Shown here: piece after piece, positions 9,257-17,046 of the stretch
How the letters are laid out: every line of letters starts with the position of its first letter
Position numbering within the stretch: the stretch's first letter is position 1
Source: Adhaeribacter arboris
GTDB lineage: Bacteria; Bacteroidota; Bacteroidia; Cytophagales; Hymenobacteraceae
Direction: 5' to 3'
DNA length: 64,000 bases
NCBI RefSeq assembly: GCF_003023845.1
Contig: NZ_PYFT01000001.1
Location: 1,922,001 to 1,986,000 of the forward strand
Notes under the pieces: generated by a model
The model's input: the letters and a program-made list of their open reading frames with translations, nothing else
Told to the model about the DNA's origin: nothing
The model's database searches: none
Translations under genes and position numbers: made by a program

Positions 9257-9313
9257 TTATCTTTTTCCCGGTTATTGCGGTAATTGGTAAAGGATATCTG
9301 GTAAAAGATAAGG
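9257..9313 (+). repeat. rnpB: second 7-nt-periodic hairpin insertion in RNase P RNA (P16/P17 region)
   Basis: TTATCTTTT at 9257-9265 pairs with AAAAGATAA at 9303-9311. Inside it, five heptads run without a gap from 9279 to 9313 (GGTAATT, GGTAAAG, GATATCT, GGTAAAA, GATAAGG; consensus GRTANNN). It sits between the CCAAATAGG block and the GGGTAGG block, the P16/P17 region of A-type RNase P RNA. Confidence 0.65.
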
Positions 9314-9674
9314 GCGGCTCGTCCGATGCCAGTGGGTAGGTTGATGGAGCCCCGCCGCGAGGTGGGGCCTAGATAAATGGTAAGACGTTCGGGAGCTTGC
9401 TTCCGAATGACAGAACCCGGCTTACAGGCTTGCTATATTTTTTATTTTTTCTTCGCTAATTGTTTTTTATAAGGCAATAAGTTGATGTTTTTGTAGACTT
9501 AACAACCTAAACTCCGTTAGGTACAGAATTCACCAAAAGCAAAATCCACACTTTTTGTAATGCCAACCCGCCAATTGGCTGATTGGCTTTCCATTAAAGT
9601 TATAGGCCACTTTGATAACTTTATCCAACCAGAATAATTCCTTAAAGAAACATTTTCCTGTATTAAATATTGAA

Positions 9675-11645
9675 TCAATTTCCGCTGTTAATTTTCACCT
9701 CTTTTACTTTGGTGGGCAACCATACCTGCATCGGATTTTTGCCCCGGTTAGCCCAGGTGTAATACGGAATAGCAATTACTTCTTTTTGCTGGGTTTGTAC
9801 TCCAGTACCATCTGCAGAAGTGATAATTACCGGGGCTTTGGCCTGAATAGCCATGACGGGTTCGTTTAAAACGGTATACTGCTTTGCTTCTAAAGCGGTA
9901 TTTTCCGGAAGAATAATGTTCCAGGCCTGGCCATTGTTATCGGCTCCTTCTACGCAATACACCAAAGGTCCGCGTTGTAAAGCCACGCGATCGTTGGTGT
10001 AAGTTAAATCGGTTTTAGCCGTAACTCTTTTTATTTCCATGGGTAAATTCAATTCTACTACATCGCCTTGGCGCCAATTCCGGTCTAATACTGCATAGCC
10101 GTTTTCTTCGCGGTAAGTAGCTGGTTTGCCGTTTACCGAAACCTTAAATGCCGAAGCTGCATGGGAAGTAAAAGAATACAAATTTCCGGGAGCCGGCGTT
10201 CCTTTCACCCAACCGGGAATTCGCAGGTTTACCGCATACTTCACGGGCTTGGTCGGGTTTAGGATTACTTTTACGTTTCCGTTCCAAGGGTAATTGGTTT
10301 CCATTTTCACGGGGATAGTACTTTTACCCACTTTTATCGTGGTATGGCTGCCTACAAATAAATTCACCCAAAGCCCTTTAGCCGATTGTCCGTAAATATA
10401 ATCACCCAGCGAGGCGACTAAGCGAGAAATATTAGAAGGACAGCAGGCCGTTCCAAACCACTCACTCCGTGCATGTTGGCCGCTGGAAGCCAACGGGTTG
10501 CCGTAAAAGAAACGATCGCCGCTTAAACTTAAGCCGTCCAAGGCTCCATTGTACAGGCTTCGTTCCAAAACATCCACGTACTTGGCGTCGCCGGTTAGTA
10601 AATTCATGCGTTGGTTCCAGAATACCATGCCTACGGAGGCGCAAGTTTCGCAGTAAGCTTCTTCGTTCGGCAAATCGAAATCTTTCGAGAAGCCTTCGTT
10701 TTTACCCGAGGAGCCAATGCCGCCGGTAATATACATGTTCCGGAAAATGACGTCTTCCCACACGTTATTCATGGCTTGCAGGTAACCGGCATCTTTGGTG
10801 GCAGCGGCTACATCGGCGGCACCGGTGTATAAGTACATGGCCCGCACGGCATGACCCGTAATTTCTTTTTGTTCTTTCACCGGAACATCATCCTGGCAAT
10901 ATTTTGGGTCTTTCCATTGGTCCCAGATAACTCCCTTGCCGTATCCGTGGCCCCGCTGTTCTAAATACCAATCCGCCAGTTTCAGGTAGCGATCGTTGTG
11001 CGTAGCATGGTATAATTTCATTAGAGCCAGTTCTATTTCCTGGTGGCCACTTACCCAATGGCGGTTCTGTAAGCGAAAAGTATTATCAATGTGATCGGCA
11101 AACCGGATGGCTACGTCCAGCAATTTTCTTTTACCGGTGGTGTTATAATACGCAACAGCCGCTTCGAGTAAATGGCCGGCATTATAATCTTCGTGCTTTT
11201 CCATATCGGTCCAGCGTTTACTCAGGTCGGTTAAGGTATAATAAGTATTTAAATAACCGTCGGGTAACTGGGCCGCCGCAATTTTATCAATCCATTCATC
11301 GGCTTTTTTTTCCAGGGCCGCATCGGGGTGATTTTTCAAGGAATAAGCTATTGCTTCAAGGGCTTTGTACACATCGCTGTCGTCGTAATAAATACCCTCG
11401 TGCTTTTCGTTTTGTTTGCGGGCAACCTTCTCGAAGTTCCGGATGCGGGCGGTCTTACCTTCGGTTTGGTAAATACAGGCCTGTAAGGTAGTAGTGGCTA
11501 CTTTATCTAATTTAGGTTTCCAGAAATTATCGGTAATAGTTACCTGCGAAAAGCTTACCGGCTCAAACTTTTTGGTGGGTGTTTGCGCCCGAAGCGAGAC
11601 ACTTACAAAAGCAAAAAACGCTACCGGCAGAAAATATTTCTTCAT
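9675..11645 (-). CDS. GH127-family beta-L-arabinofuranosidase
   Basis: 656 residues with a Sec signal peptide (MKKYFLPVAFFAFVSVSLRAQ), hence periplasmic. The GH127 (DUF1680) hallmarks are present: NEEAYCETCASVG and ACCPSNISR. By alignment with the characterised Bifidobacterium enzyme, the zinc-bound cysteine-nucleophile set would be Glu333, Cys335, Cys401 and Cys402. The alpha/alpha barrel is followed by beta-sandwich domains (RIPGWVKG, ALQRGPLVYCVEG). It removes beta-L-arabinofuranose from plant glycans or related substrates; sister families GH146 and GH142 are possible. It lies 33 bp after a tagatose-3-epimerase-like gene on the same strand, suggesting co-transcription for pentose use. Confidence 0.88.
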   Translation of the reverse strand: MKKYFLPVAFFAFVSVSLRAQTPTKKFEPVSFSQVTITDNFWKPKLDKVATTTLQACIYQTEGKTARIRNFEKVARKQNEKHEGIYYDDSDVYKALEAIAYSLKNHPDAALEKKADEWIDKIAAAQLPDGYLNTYYTLTDLSKRWTDMEKHEDYNAGHLLEAAVAYYNTTGKRKLLDVAIRFADHIDNTFRLQNRHWVSGHQEIELALMKLYHATHNDRYLKLADWYLEQRGHGYGKGVIWDQWKDPKYCQDDVPVKEQKEITGHAVRAMYLYTGAADVAAATKDAGYLQAMNNVWEDVIFRNMYITGGIGSSGKNEGFSKDFDLPNEEAYCETCASVGMVFWNQRMNLLTGDAKYVDVLERSLYNGALDGLSLSGDRFFYGNPLASSGQHARSEWFGTACCPSNISRLVASLGDYIYGQSAKGLWVNLFVGSHTTIKVGKSTIPVKMETNYPWNGNVKVILNPTKPVKYAVNLRIPGWVKGTPAPGNLYSFTSHAASAFKVSVNGKPATYREENGYAVLDRNWRQGDVVELNLPMEIKRVTAKTDLTYTNDRVALQRGPLVYCVEGADNNGQAWNIILPENTALEAKQYTVLNEPVMAIQAKAPVIITSADGTGVQTQQKEVIAIPYYTWANRGKNPMQVWLPTKVKEVKINSGN

Positions 11646-11678
11646 AAAAAACTTACTACTAGATACAAACCAAATAGA

Positions 11679-12530
11679 TTACAAACCGTGTTTTTGGCAC
11701 ATTTGCCGGATAAAAGTTAAGCCTTTCTCGGCAATATCCCAGGGCGGAGAAAATTCCCGCCAGACACCGATAGAATTGGCAAAATCCGGATCGTTCCGGG
11801 AAAAAGCTTCAATGGTAAGCATTCCTTTATACTTAATTTGAGCTAATGCCGCGAAAGCCTCATCAAAATTTATATGACCATCGCCGGGAGTTCCACGGTC
11901 GTTTTCACTGATGTGCACGTGTACCAGGTAAGGCGCAATAGTTTGGATAGCCTGAGTAAATTTCTTTTCTTCGATGTTAGCGTGGTGCGTATCAAACATG
12001 GCTCTTACGTTGGGATGTTGAGCCTGCTCAAGTAAGCGGGTAAGTTGCGCCATTGTATTGCACAGGTAACTCTCGAAACGGTTAAGAGCTTCTAAGCCTA
12101 AGGTTACGCCAGCTTGAGCCGCATGTTCCCCGGCCGCGTGTAATACCTCGGCTCCCCAGCCGTATTCCTGATCTTCGGGTGCATGTTGGGCAAACACCGC
12201 GTGGGCGGAATGCAGCGGCCCGCAAAGAATTTTGGCTTGTAAGTCGTGGGTTCGATCAATTACCCATTTAAGCCGGTCTAAGCTCTTGGCCCGTACGGTC
12301 GCCTCCGGACTGATTGGATTTTCTTCTCTGCCTACCACCGAAACAGTAGTTACCTCTAAACCCAAATGACGGCAATGATCCCCGATGCGTTTGTAGGCGG
12401 CAATATCCGGCGAACCCACAAAAAATTCCACTCCCTCGTACCCGGTTTCTTTTAACCGATCTACAATCGGCAATATGGCATCCGACATAACCGCCGACCA
12501 GGCCAAAACATTAAATCCAATTTTATTCAT
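11679..12530 (-). CDS. sugar isomerase/epimerase (D-tagatose 3-epimerase-like TIM barrel)
   Basis: 283 residues of the xylose-isomerase-like TIM-barrel superfamily. The metal-binding pattern of the ketose 3-epimerases is visible: LGLEALNRFE (Glu), FDTHHAN (Asp, His), HVHISENDRGTPGDG (His) and TIEAF (Glu). It has no signal peptide and is cytoplasmic. The likely reaction is C3 epimerisation of a ketose such as tagatose, psicose or a pentulose, using Mn or a similar divalent metal. It is the upstream gene of a pair with the GH127 enzyme, which fits a route for the released sugar. The exact sugar is not decided by sequence. Confidence 0.8.
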   Translation of the reverse strand: MNKIGFNVLAWSAVMSDAILPIVDRLKETGYEGVEFFVGSPDIAAYKRIGDHCRHLGLEVTTVSVVGREENPISPEATVRAKSLDRLKWVIDRTHDLQAKILCGPLHSAHAVFAQHAPEDQEYGWGAEVLHAAGEHAAQAGVTLGLEALNRFESYLCNTMAQLTRLLEQAQHPNVRAMFDTHHANIEEKKFTQAIQTIAPYLVHVHISENDRGTPGDGHINFDEAFAALAQIKYKGMLTIEAFSRNDPDFANSIGVWREFSPPWDIAEKGLTFIRQMCQKHGL

Positions 12531-13025
12531 AGTTCTTTTTATGTGGTTACTTTACGTTTTCTTTTTTCTGGGAAGATTTTTAATCTTAGTAGCCCGACCA
12601 CTCAATACTATAGTAGTTCACCTGGCTTTTAGCTGAGCTGCACGCTTCGGTTCTTATTCATCTCCTATTAATGAAGAGAAAACTAAATATAGGTATTAAA
12701 TCTAAACCAACTATCCTGAACTGTCCTGAATAAAGGCTTTCGTAAATAGCTAGGTAAACGCTACCGTATTTGTTGAGTTATTACATTTAAGAAGCTTCTG
12801 CTATTTGTTAATCCAGTAAATTTTCAAGAATTAGCTAGCGAAAATATTGTTCGTATAGAAGGGTACAACAAGTTCCGATTAAAACTTGTATAGGTGATAG
12901 AAGCCATATTATTTAAGCCGCTGTTGTAAATCAGGTTTAAGCTTATAATAACGAGGCTAATTGGCAGGAATTTTCTTACTCGCGTTGTTTACCTGGGAGT
13001 TTGCATAACTGAATCTAAACCGCCT
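12531..13025. other. intergenic stretch with nothing recognised
   Basis: 495 bp between two minus-strand genes. No open frame, RNA motif, hairpin with a T-run or periodic repeat stands out. It must include the promoter of the epimerase/GH127 pair near its left end. Confidence 0.4.
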
Positions 13026-13934
13026 TTATGCGTAACTCTTAATGGTTTCCCCGATAAATTGGAGGGCTTTGTCATACGTTTCAATACCATGGCCAACATT
13101 CTTAAAAACGACTACTTCCTTTAAACTGCTTATTTTGTTTTTAGCATTCGCAATCGATTTCTGGTAAGGAAACAGTAAATCTTTTGTTCCTTCCAGTAAA
13201 TAAGTAGCCACCGTTACTTGGGTAAGCTGGTCGGCCATGTAATAAGGTTTCTGCGTATTATCTTTATAACGGGTTATGGCAAATAACTCGTAATCCACAA
13301 TCAGTTTTTCCGAAGCTTCGGATAATTGGTGATTAGGTTTACAGAAAACCGCTTTATCTAAAAACTTTTGTACATTCTTTTTACTTGGCGCAAAAATAGG
13401 TAGCAGATTATAATAAAGATTTTTAAACGTTAAAGAAAAGGGTTGCAAACAACCGGGGTTCAAAAGAAAAATTGCTTTTACTTTTTCCGGATGCACTATT
13501 CCTAGTTTCAGGCAAATAAGACCGCCAAAAGAAGCACCCGCCACAAAGGTTTTTTCAATTCTAAGTTTATCCAGAATTTCGGCGGCCCATATTCCATAAT
13601 CCAAGGATTTTATATCCGGCGTATGGCCGTCACTCAAATTAGGTAACCCATTTGTCTCTACCAGGTAGATTCGTAAGTTGTGGCGGATATTGTCGAGTCC
13701 ATTATCAAAATCCCAGAACAAAGAACTGGTACGGGCGCCGGGAAAAATAACCAAAGTTTCCCAATTAGGTTCATGGGTGTTTAAACCCCAAATATGGGTT
13801 TTACCTAAAGTTGTGTTCAGAGTTATTCGGTCGTATTGCCTTTTGTTATTTTTTTCTAATTGCTGCACCCAACTCTCCAACCATTCTCTATCCAGCACCG
13901 AATCTTTGAAGAAAGATTTCTTATGTATTTTCAT
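13026..13934 (-). CDS. alpha/beta hydrolase
   Basis: 302 residues. The nucleophile elbow GASFGG (Ser in VAGASFGGLICLK, near residue 140) and the late histidine in NVGHGIETYDK (near residue 283) mark the alpha/beta-hydrolase fold; EGTKDLLFP supplies the likely acidic residue. The oxyanion segment is FPGARTSSLFWDF. No signal peptide is seen. It could be an esterase, lactonase or peptidase, and nothing in the neighbourhood narrows this. It is a single gene with no close partner. Confidence 0.8.
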   Translation of the reverse strand: MKIHKKSFFKDSVLDREWLESWVQQLEKNNKRQYDRITLNTTLGKTHIWGLNTHEPNWETLVIFPGARTSSLFWDFDNGLDNIRHNLRIYLVETNGLPNLSDGHTPDIKSLDYGIWAAEILDKLRIEKTFVAGASFGGLICLKLGIVHPEKVKAIFLLNPGCLQPFSLTFKNLYYNLLPIFAPSKKNVQKFLDKAVFCKPNHQLSEASEKLIVDYELFAITRYKDNTQKPYYMADQLTQVTVATYLLEGTKDLLFPYQKSIANAKNKISSLKEVVVFKNVGHGIETYDKALQFIGETIKSYA

Positions 13935-14155
13935 CGCTTCTTTCTGGAATTCAACTTATAGTCTTATAAAACAGGTATTGTGCAAGGTAGCATTTTAGCT
14001 GAAATATGCAGCAGAAGTAAAAAGACAATGCATAATCTTCCGTTCACTTGACAATGTTAAGTTTTTCTTTTCATTCTATTTTAAAGAAATCCGGATAAAA
14101 CAATAAACCAAGCTGCATTTACTTTCCTAAACAAATCAATTAAGCAACTCACCTT

Positions 14156-15088
14156 TTAAGAATTAACCCGTGAAACCCGCTTGGTAATCGAATCAATGCT
14201 AATGTTAATTTCAAAACCTAATACTAAGGTCATGGAAATAAAGTCAAGCCAGATCATTAAGCCGACTAAAGCCCCAATAGAACCGTAAAAATGATTATAG
14301 GTATCGAATATCCGGATATAAAGAGAAAATAGCCAGGACACCAGGAAGATTAGCAAAGTGGCTACTACTGCTCCCGCCGAAAAGAAAGGCCATTTATCGT
14401 GAATGGCGGGTACGTAGTAATAAATAGAACAAGTAGCCAGTAAAAAAAGAAAAATAATGGCCAGGTACTTAAGCGCGACAATTAAAGTATAGGTAAATGC
14501 TTCCGTAACAATTTCGTAAAAAACCAGCACATCGAGCAGGTACGTACCGAAGAAAATAATCCCGATGGACGTAATAAGAATGAACGATAACATTAGCGTG
14601 AGGCCAGTAGCAATCAAGCGTTTGCGCAGGTAAGACCGTTGCCGAAAAGTTTTATACTTCTTATCAAAAGCATCCATCAGCGACATAATGCCATTTGTGG
14701 AAAGCACCAGGGCAAATAAAAAGTTAACCGACAATAACCCCCCTCGCGGAATATTTACAATATCTTCGATAGTACCGGAAGCCGCCGCGTACATTTCTTT
14801 CGGCATAAAATCCTGCAAAAAGGTAAGAATGCTGTTATTTAGATCCGGAATAGGAATGTACGGGATTAAGGTAAACAAAAATATGATGGTAGGAAAAATA
14901 GACAAGGTAAAGTTAAAGGCCATGTACGAAGCTCGTTTGGTGAGTGAATCCAGCCGTAGCTCCCGAATCAGTACCTCCAGAATATCGTAAACCGAAAGCC
15001 TGCCTTGGCTAAAGCGAAGCCGCTTCAGAAACACAATGAACTTACGGTACGGCCGTCGCTCTTCTACGTATTTCTGTTGTAATCCCAT
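14156..15088 (-). CDS. YihY/BrkB-family inner-membrane protein
   Basis: 310 residues with about six hydrophobic segments (for example FTLSIFPTIIFLFTLIPYI, FLFALVLSTNGIMSLMDAF, GTYLLDVLVFYEIV, AIIFLFLLATCSIYYYVP, AGAVVATLLIFLVSWLF, IGALVGLMIWLDFISMTLVLG). The pattern RASYMAFNFTLSIFP near the N-terminus and the GSIGALVGLMIWL block are typical of the family once misnamed ribonuclease BN. Its function is not settled; a transporter-like role is usually assumed. It lies 3 bp downstream of the thioesterase gene on the same strand, so the two are probably one transcript. Confidence 0.85.
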   Translation of the reverse strand: MGLQQKYVEERRPYRKFIVFLKRLRFSQGRLSVYDILEVLIRELRLDSLTKRASYMAFNFTLSIFPTIIFLFTLIPYIPIPDLNNSILTFLQDFMPKEMYAAASGTIEDIVNIPRGGLLSVNFLFALVLSTNGIMSLMDAFDKKYKTFRQRSYLRKRLIATGLTLMLSFILITSIGIIFFGTYLLDVLVFYEIVTEAFTYTLIVALKYLAIIFLFLLATCSIYYYVPAIHDKWPFFSAGAVVATLLIFLVSWLFSLYIRIFDTYNHFYGSIGALVGLMIWLDFISMTLVLGFEINISIDSITKRVSRVNS

Positions 15089-15091
15089 ACC

Positions 15092-15499
15092 TTAGTAATA
15101 ACTTTCCAACAACGAAATTAAACTTTCGGGAATAGCCGTTGGCTTACCTGAGCGCATATCCACAAATACTAGGGTAGTTTCGCCAATGTTCAAAAGTTCT
15201 CTCGCTTCGTTATAAACCTCGTATTCAAACTTTATACGCGAACCATGCGGTTTGTTCGGAATCATTACTTTTATGGTGAGTAAATCGTCGTACCGGGCCG
15301 GCCGGATATACTTGCAGCGTAAATCTAAAACGGGCATCATAACGCCCGCTTTTTCCATTTCTTTATAATTTACCCCTAAATTCCGGAAGGTTTCGGTCCG
15401 CGCCACCTCGTAATAAGCCGCAAAATTACCGTAATAAACATACCCCATTTGGTCGGTTTCCGAATAACGTACGCGCACTTGTATTTCCGATTGAAACAT
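15092..15499 (-). CDS. acyl-CoA thioesterase, YbgC/4HBT hotdog family
   Basis: 135 residues from the ATG at 15497-15499 (MFQSEIQVRVRYSETDQMG). The open frame extends 19 codons further upstream, but those codons lie in a 7-nt-periodic repeat, so I reject that longer start. The hotdog signature RYSETDQMGYVYYGNFAAYYEVARTE contains the Asp of the 4-hydroxybenzoyl-CoA thioesterase/YbgC active site. It would hydrolyse short- or medium-chain acyl-CoA in the cytoplasm. The next gene (YihY) starts 3 bp beyond its stop. Confidence 0.85.
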   Translation of the reverse strand: MFQSEIQVRVRYSETDQMGYVYYGNFAAYYEVARTETFRNLGVNYKEMEKAGVMMPVLDLRCKYIRPARYDDLLTIKVMIPNKPHGSRIKFEYEVYNEARELLNIGETTLVFVDMRSGKPTAIPESLISLLESYY

Positions 15500-15506
15500 G
15501 TTTCTA

Positions 15507-15557
15507 GTCGAGTCCATGCATGGTCCATAGTCGATAGTCCACAGTCGACAGGCCATA
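15507..15557. repeat. heptad-periodic intergenic repeat (GTCNAYA type)
   Basis: Five gap-free heptads at 15523-15557 (GTCCATA, GTCGATA, GTCCACA, GTCGACA, GGCCATA), with looser copies down to 15507. It lies immediately 5' of the thioesterase start on the minus strand, leaving about 7 bp before the ATG. The same words recur at 15698-15746 and, inverted, at 27850-27884. Confidence 0.7.
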
Positions 15558-15697
15558 GTAATAATTAAATGATTATACGGTTAATTTTTTTAAATCGCAA
15601 AGTAAGCAGATAACTGGTCCTAAATAAATTAAGTCACACCAAAATACAGCCATTTAACTAGCCATCCATCTAACAACCAAATCTATTCGCTTTAATC

Positions 15698-15746
15698 TGT
15701 GGTCTATGAACTATCGTCCGTGATCTATACACTATCGACCAGAGAC
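15698..15746. repeat. heptad-periodic intergenic repeat touching the mltG stop codon
   Basis: Seven gap-free heptads: TGTGGTC, TATGAAC, TATCGTC, CGTGATC, TATACAC, TATCGAC, CAGAGAC. The last base overlaps the mltG stop codon (15746-15748). The array is degenerate, but the 7-nt frame and the final C are kept throughout. Confidence 0.7.
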
Positions 15747-16804
15747 TAACGCAGTATATTCCGTTCGTTTAACGCTTGTTGGTAGCGACGGGCATTGCGG
15801 ATGTGTTCGGCTTCGGTAGCGGCAAAGTTGTGATACCCCGAAAAATCCTCTTTCGCGCAGAAGTAAATATAATCGTGTTTCTCTGGATTCAATACCGCAT
15901 CAATCGAAGTTATAGAAGGCAAATTAATAGGTCCGGGGGGCAAACCTTTGTATTTGTAAGTATTATAAGGAGAATCAAAGCGCAGGTGCTCATTTAAAAC
16001 GCGCCGAATACTAAAATCTCCCACGGCAAAAACTACGGTTGGATCAGCCTGTAAAGGCAAACCAATTTTTAAGCGATTCAGGTAAACACCGGCTATTCGG
16101 CGGCGCTCATCCGGGTGTACTGCCTGTTCCGCCTCCACAATAGAGGCCAAAGTAGAAACTTCACTTTTACTTAAACCCTGTGCTTTGGCTTTCGCTTCGC
16201 GGGCGGGAGTCCAGAAAGCATCGTATTCTTTCTTCATGCGCTTCAGCAACTCTTTTCCCGAAGTATTCCAGTATAACTCGTAGGTGTTCGGAATAAACAT
16301 CGTCATGATAGTAGTGGTATCAAAGCCCAGGTTTTTTACGTATTTCTCATCGCGCAACAATGAATCCAGTTCCGTTTGGGTGGCCGAAATATCGCTGCTT
16401 AATTTGGCGGTAAGGTCTTTTTTTATGCGGATATTATTAAATGTAAGCCGCACCGGCGATTGAATACCCGCTCGTAACCTACCAATCTGGTAATAATTGG
16501 TAGCTCCGTTAATTAACTCGTAGTGGCCTGGTTTAATTAATTTTGGATAATCCATTAACTTAGCCAGAAAGCGAAAAGATAATTCATCAATTATTACTTT
16601 TTCGTTTTCGATGGAGTCCATTACTTGCTCAAACGAAGCGTCCCGCGGAATCCGGATGTAGACGTGCTTACCGTGGGTATCGACATTAGGCGTATATACA
16701 ATTTGGTAAGCGTAATACGAGAAACTAACGAATAATATTCCCCCTACCACCAGTAGGTTGCGGAGTAAATTTGATTTTTTACGGGCTTTTTTCTGAACAT
16801 CCAT
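15746..16804 (-). CDS. mltG: endolytic murein transglycosylase MltG
   Basis: 352 residues: a short cytoplasmic tail, one membrane anchor (about 15-35, NLLVVGGILFVSFSYYAYQ), then a LysM-like and the catalytic YceG domain in the periplasm. The signature SKSEVSTLASIVEAEQAVHPDERRRIAGVYLNRL carries the catalytic glutamate. DPTVVFAVGD, PYNTYKYKGLPPGPI and FCAKEDFSGYHNFA are the other conserved blocks. It cuts nascent glycan strands and so sets their length. Length and domain order are normal. It sits upstream of the thioesterase on the same strand, across a 246-bp gap bounded by heptad repeats. Confidence 0.95.
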   Translation of the reverse strand: MDVQKKARKKSNLLRNLLVVGGILFVSFSYYAYQIVYTPNVDTHGKHVYIRIPRDASFEQVMDSIENEKVIIDELSFRFLAKLMDYPKLIKPGHYELINGATNYYQIGRLRAGIQSPVRLTFNNIRIKKDLTAKLSSDISATQTELDSLLRDEKYVKNLGFDTTTIMTMFIPNTYELYWNTSGKELLKRMKKEYDAFWTPAREAKAKAQGLSKSEVSTLASIVEAEQAVHPDERRRIAGVYLNRLKIGLPLQADPTVVFAVGDFSIRRVLNEHLRFDSPYNTYKYKGLPPGPINLPSITSIDAVLNPEKHDYIYFCAKEDFSGYHNFAATEAEHIRNARRYQQALNERNILR

Positions 16805-16929
16805 ATTTTAGACAATAATCTACTTACCAGCGCCACCTTCCCTGTTTGCCGGAATTCTAACAAAAGTAATACATCTGGCAGGATTTAAAAAAAATCGTTA
16901 ATGGAGATAGGTAAACGGAGGCAAGGAAT

Positions 16930-16962
16930 AAAGGGCAGCAAATTTCTGGTTAATAGCCCTTT
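16930..16962 (-). terminator. possible terminator of the histidine kinase gene
   Basis: AAAGGGC at 16930-16936 and GCCCTTT at 16956-16962 pair over 7 bp with a 19-nt loop. On the minus strand it is followed by ATTCCTT, a weak T-run, so this is a tentative call. Confidence 0.35.
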
Positions 16963-17046
16963 CTTATTCATTTTTTAACGAATGAATCGACTAAGTTAAA
17001 ACCAAAAATTGCTGCCGTAAAATATTAAACGTTGTGAAGAAGCAGC

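Larger units (their letters stand above)
8934..9438 (+). ncRNA. rnpB: RNase P RNA (bacterial A type)
   Basis: This is the catalytic RNA that matures tRNA 5' ends. The universal blocks are present in order: GAGGAAAGTCCGGGC near 8970, ACAGAAAATAACCGCC near 9050, GGGTGAAAAGGTGCGGTAAGAG near 9150, GACCAAATAGG near 9225, GGGTAGGTTGATGGAGCC near 9335 and GACAGAACCCGGCTTA near 9410. The ends close on each other: 8934-8945 is complementary to 9427-9438 (12 bp, P1), followed by a T-rich tail. A TTAATTTG box at 8921-8928 is a plausible -7 element. At about 505 nt it is much longer than the usual 350-400, because of two inserted hairpins listed separately. Confidence 0.93.

Noticed and set aside
15500-15556. 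Extra 19-codon N-terminus of the thioesterase
   Set aside because: It lies in the heptad repeat and the hotdog family starts at the ATG at 15499.
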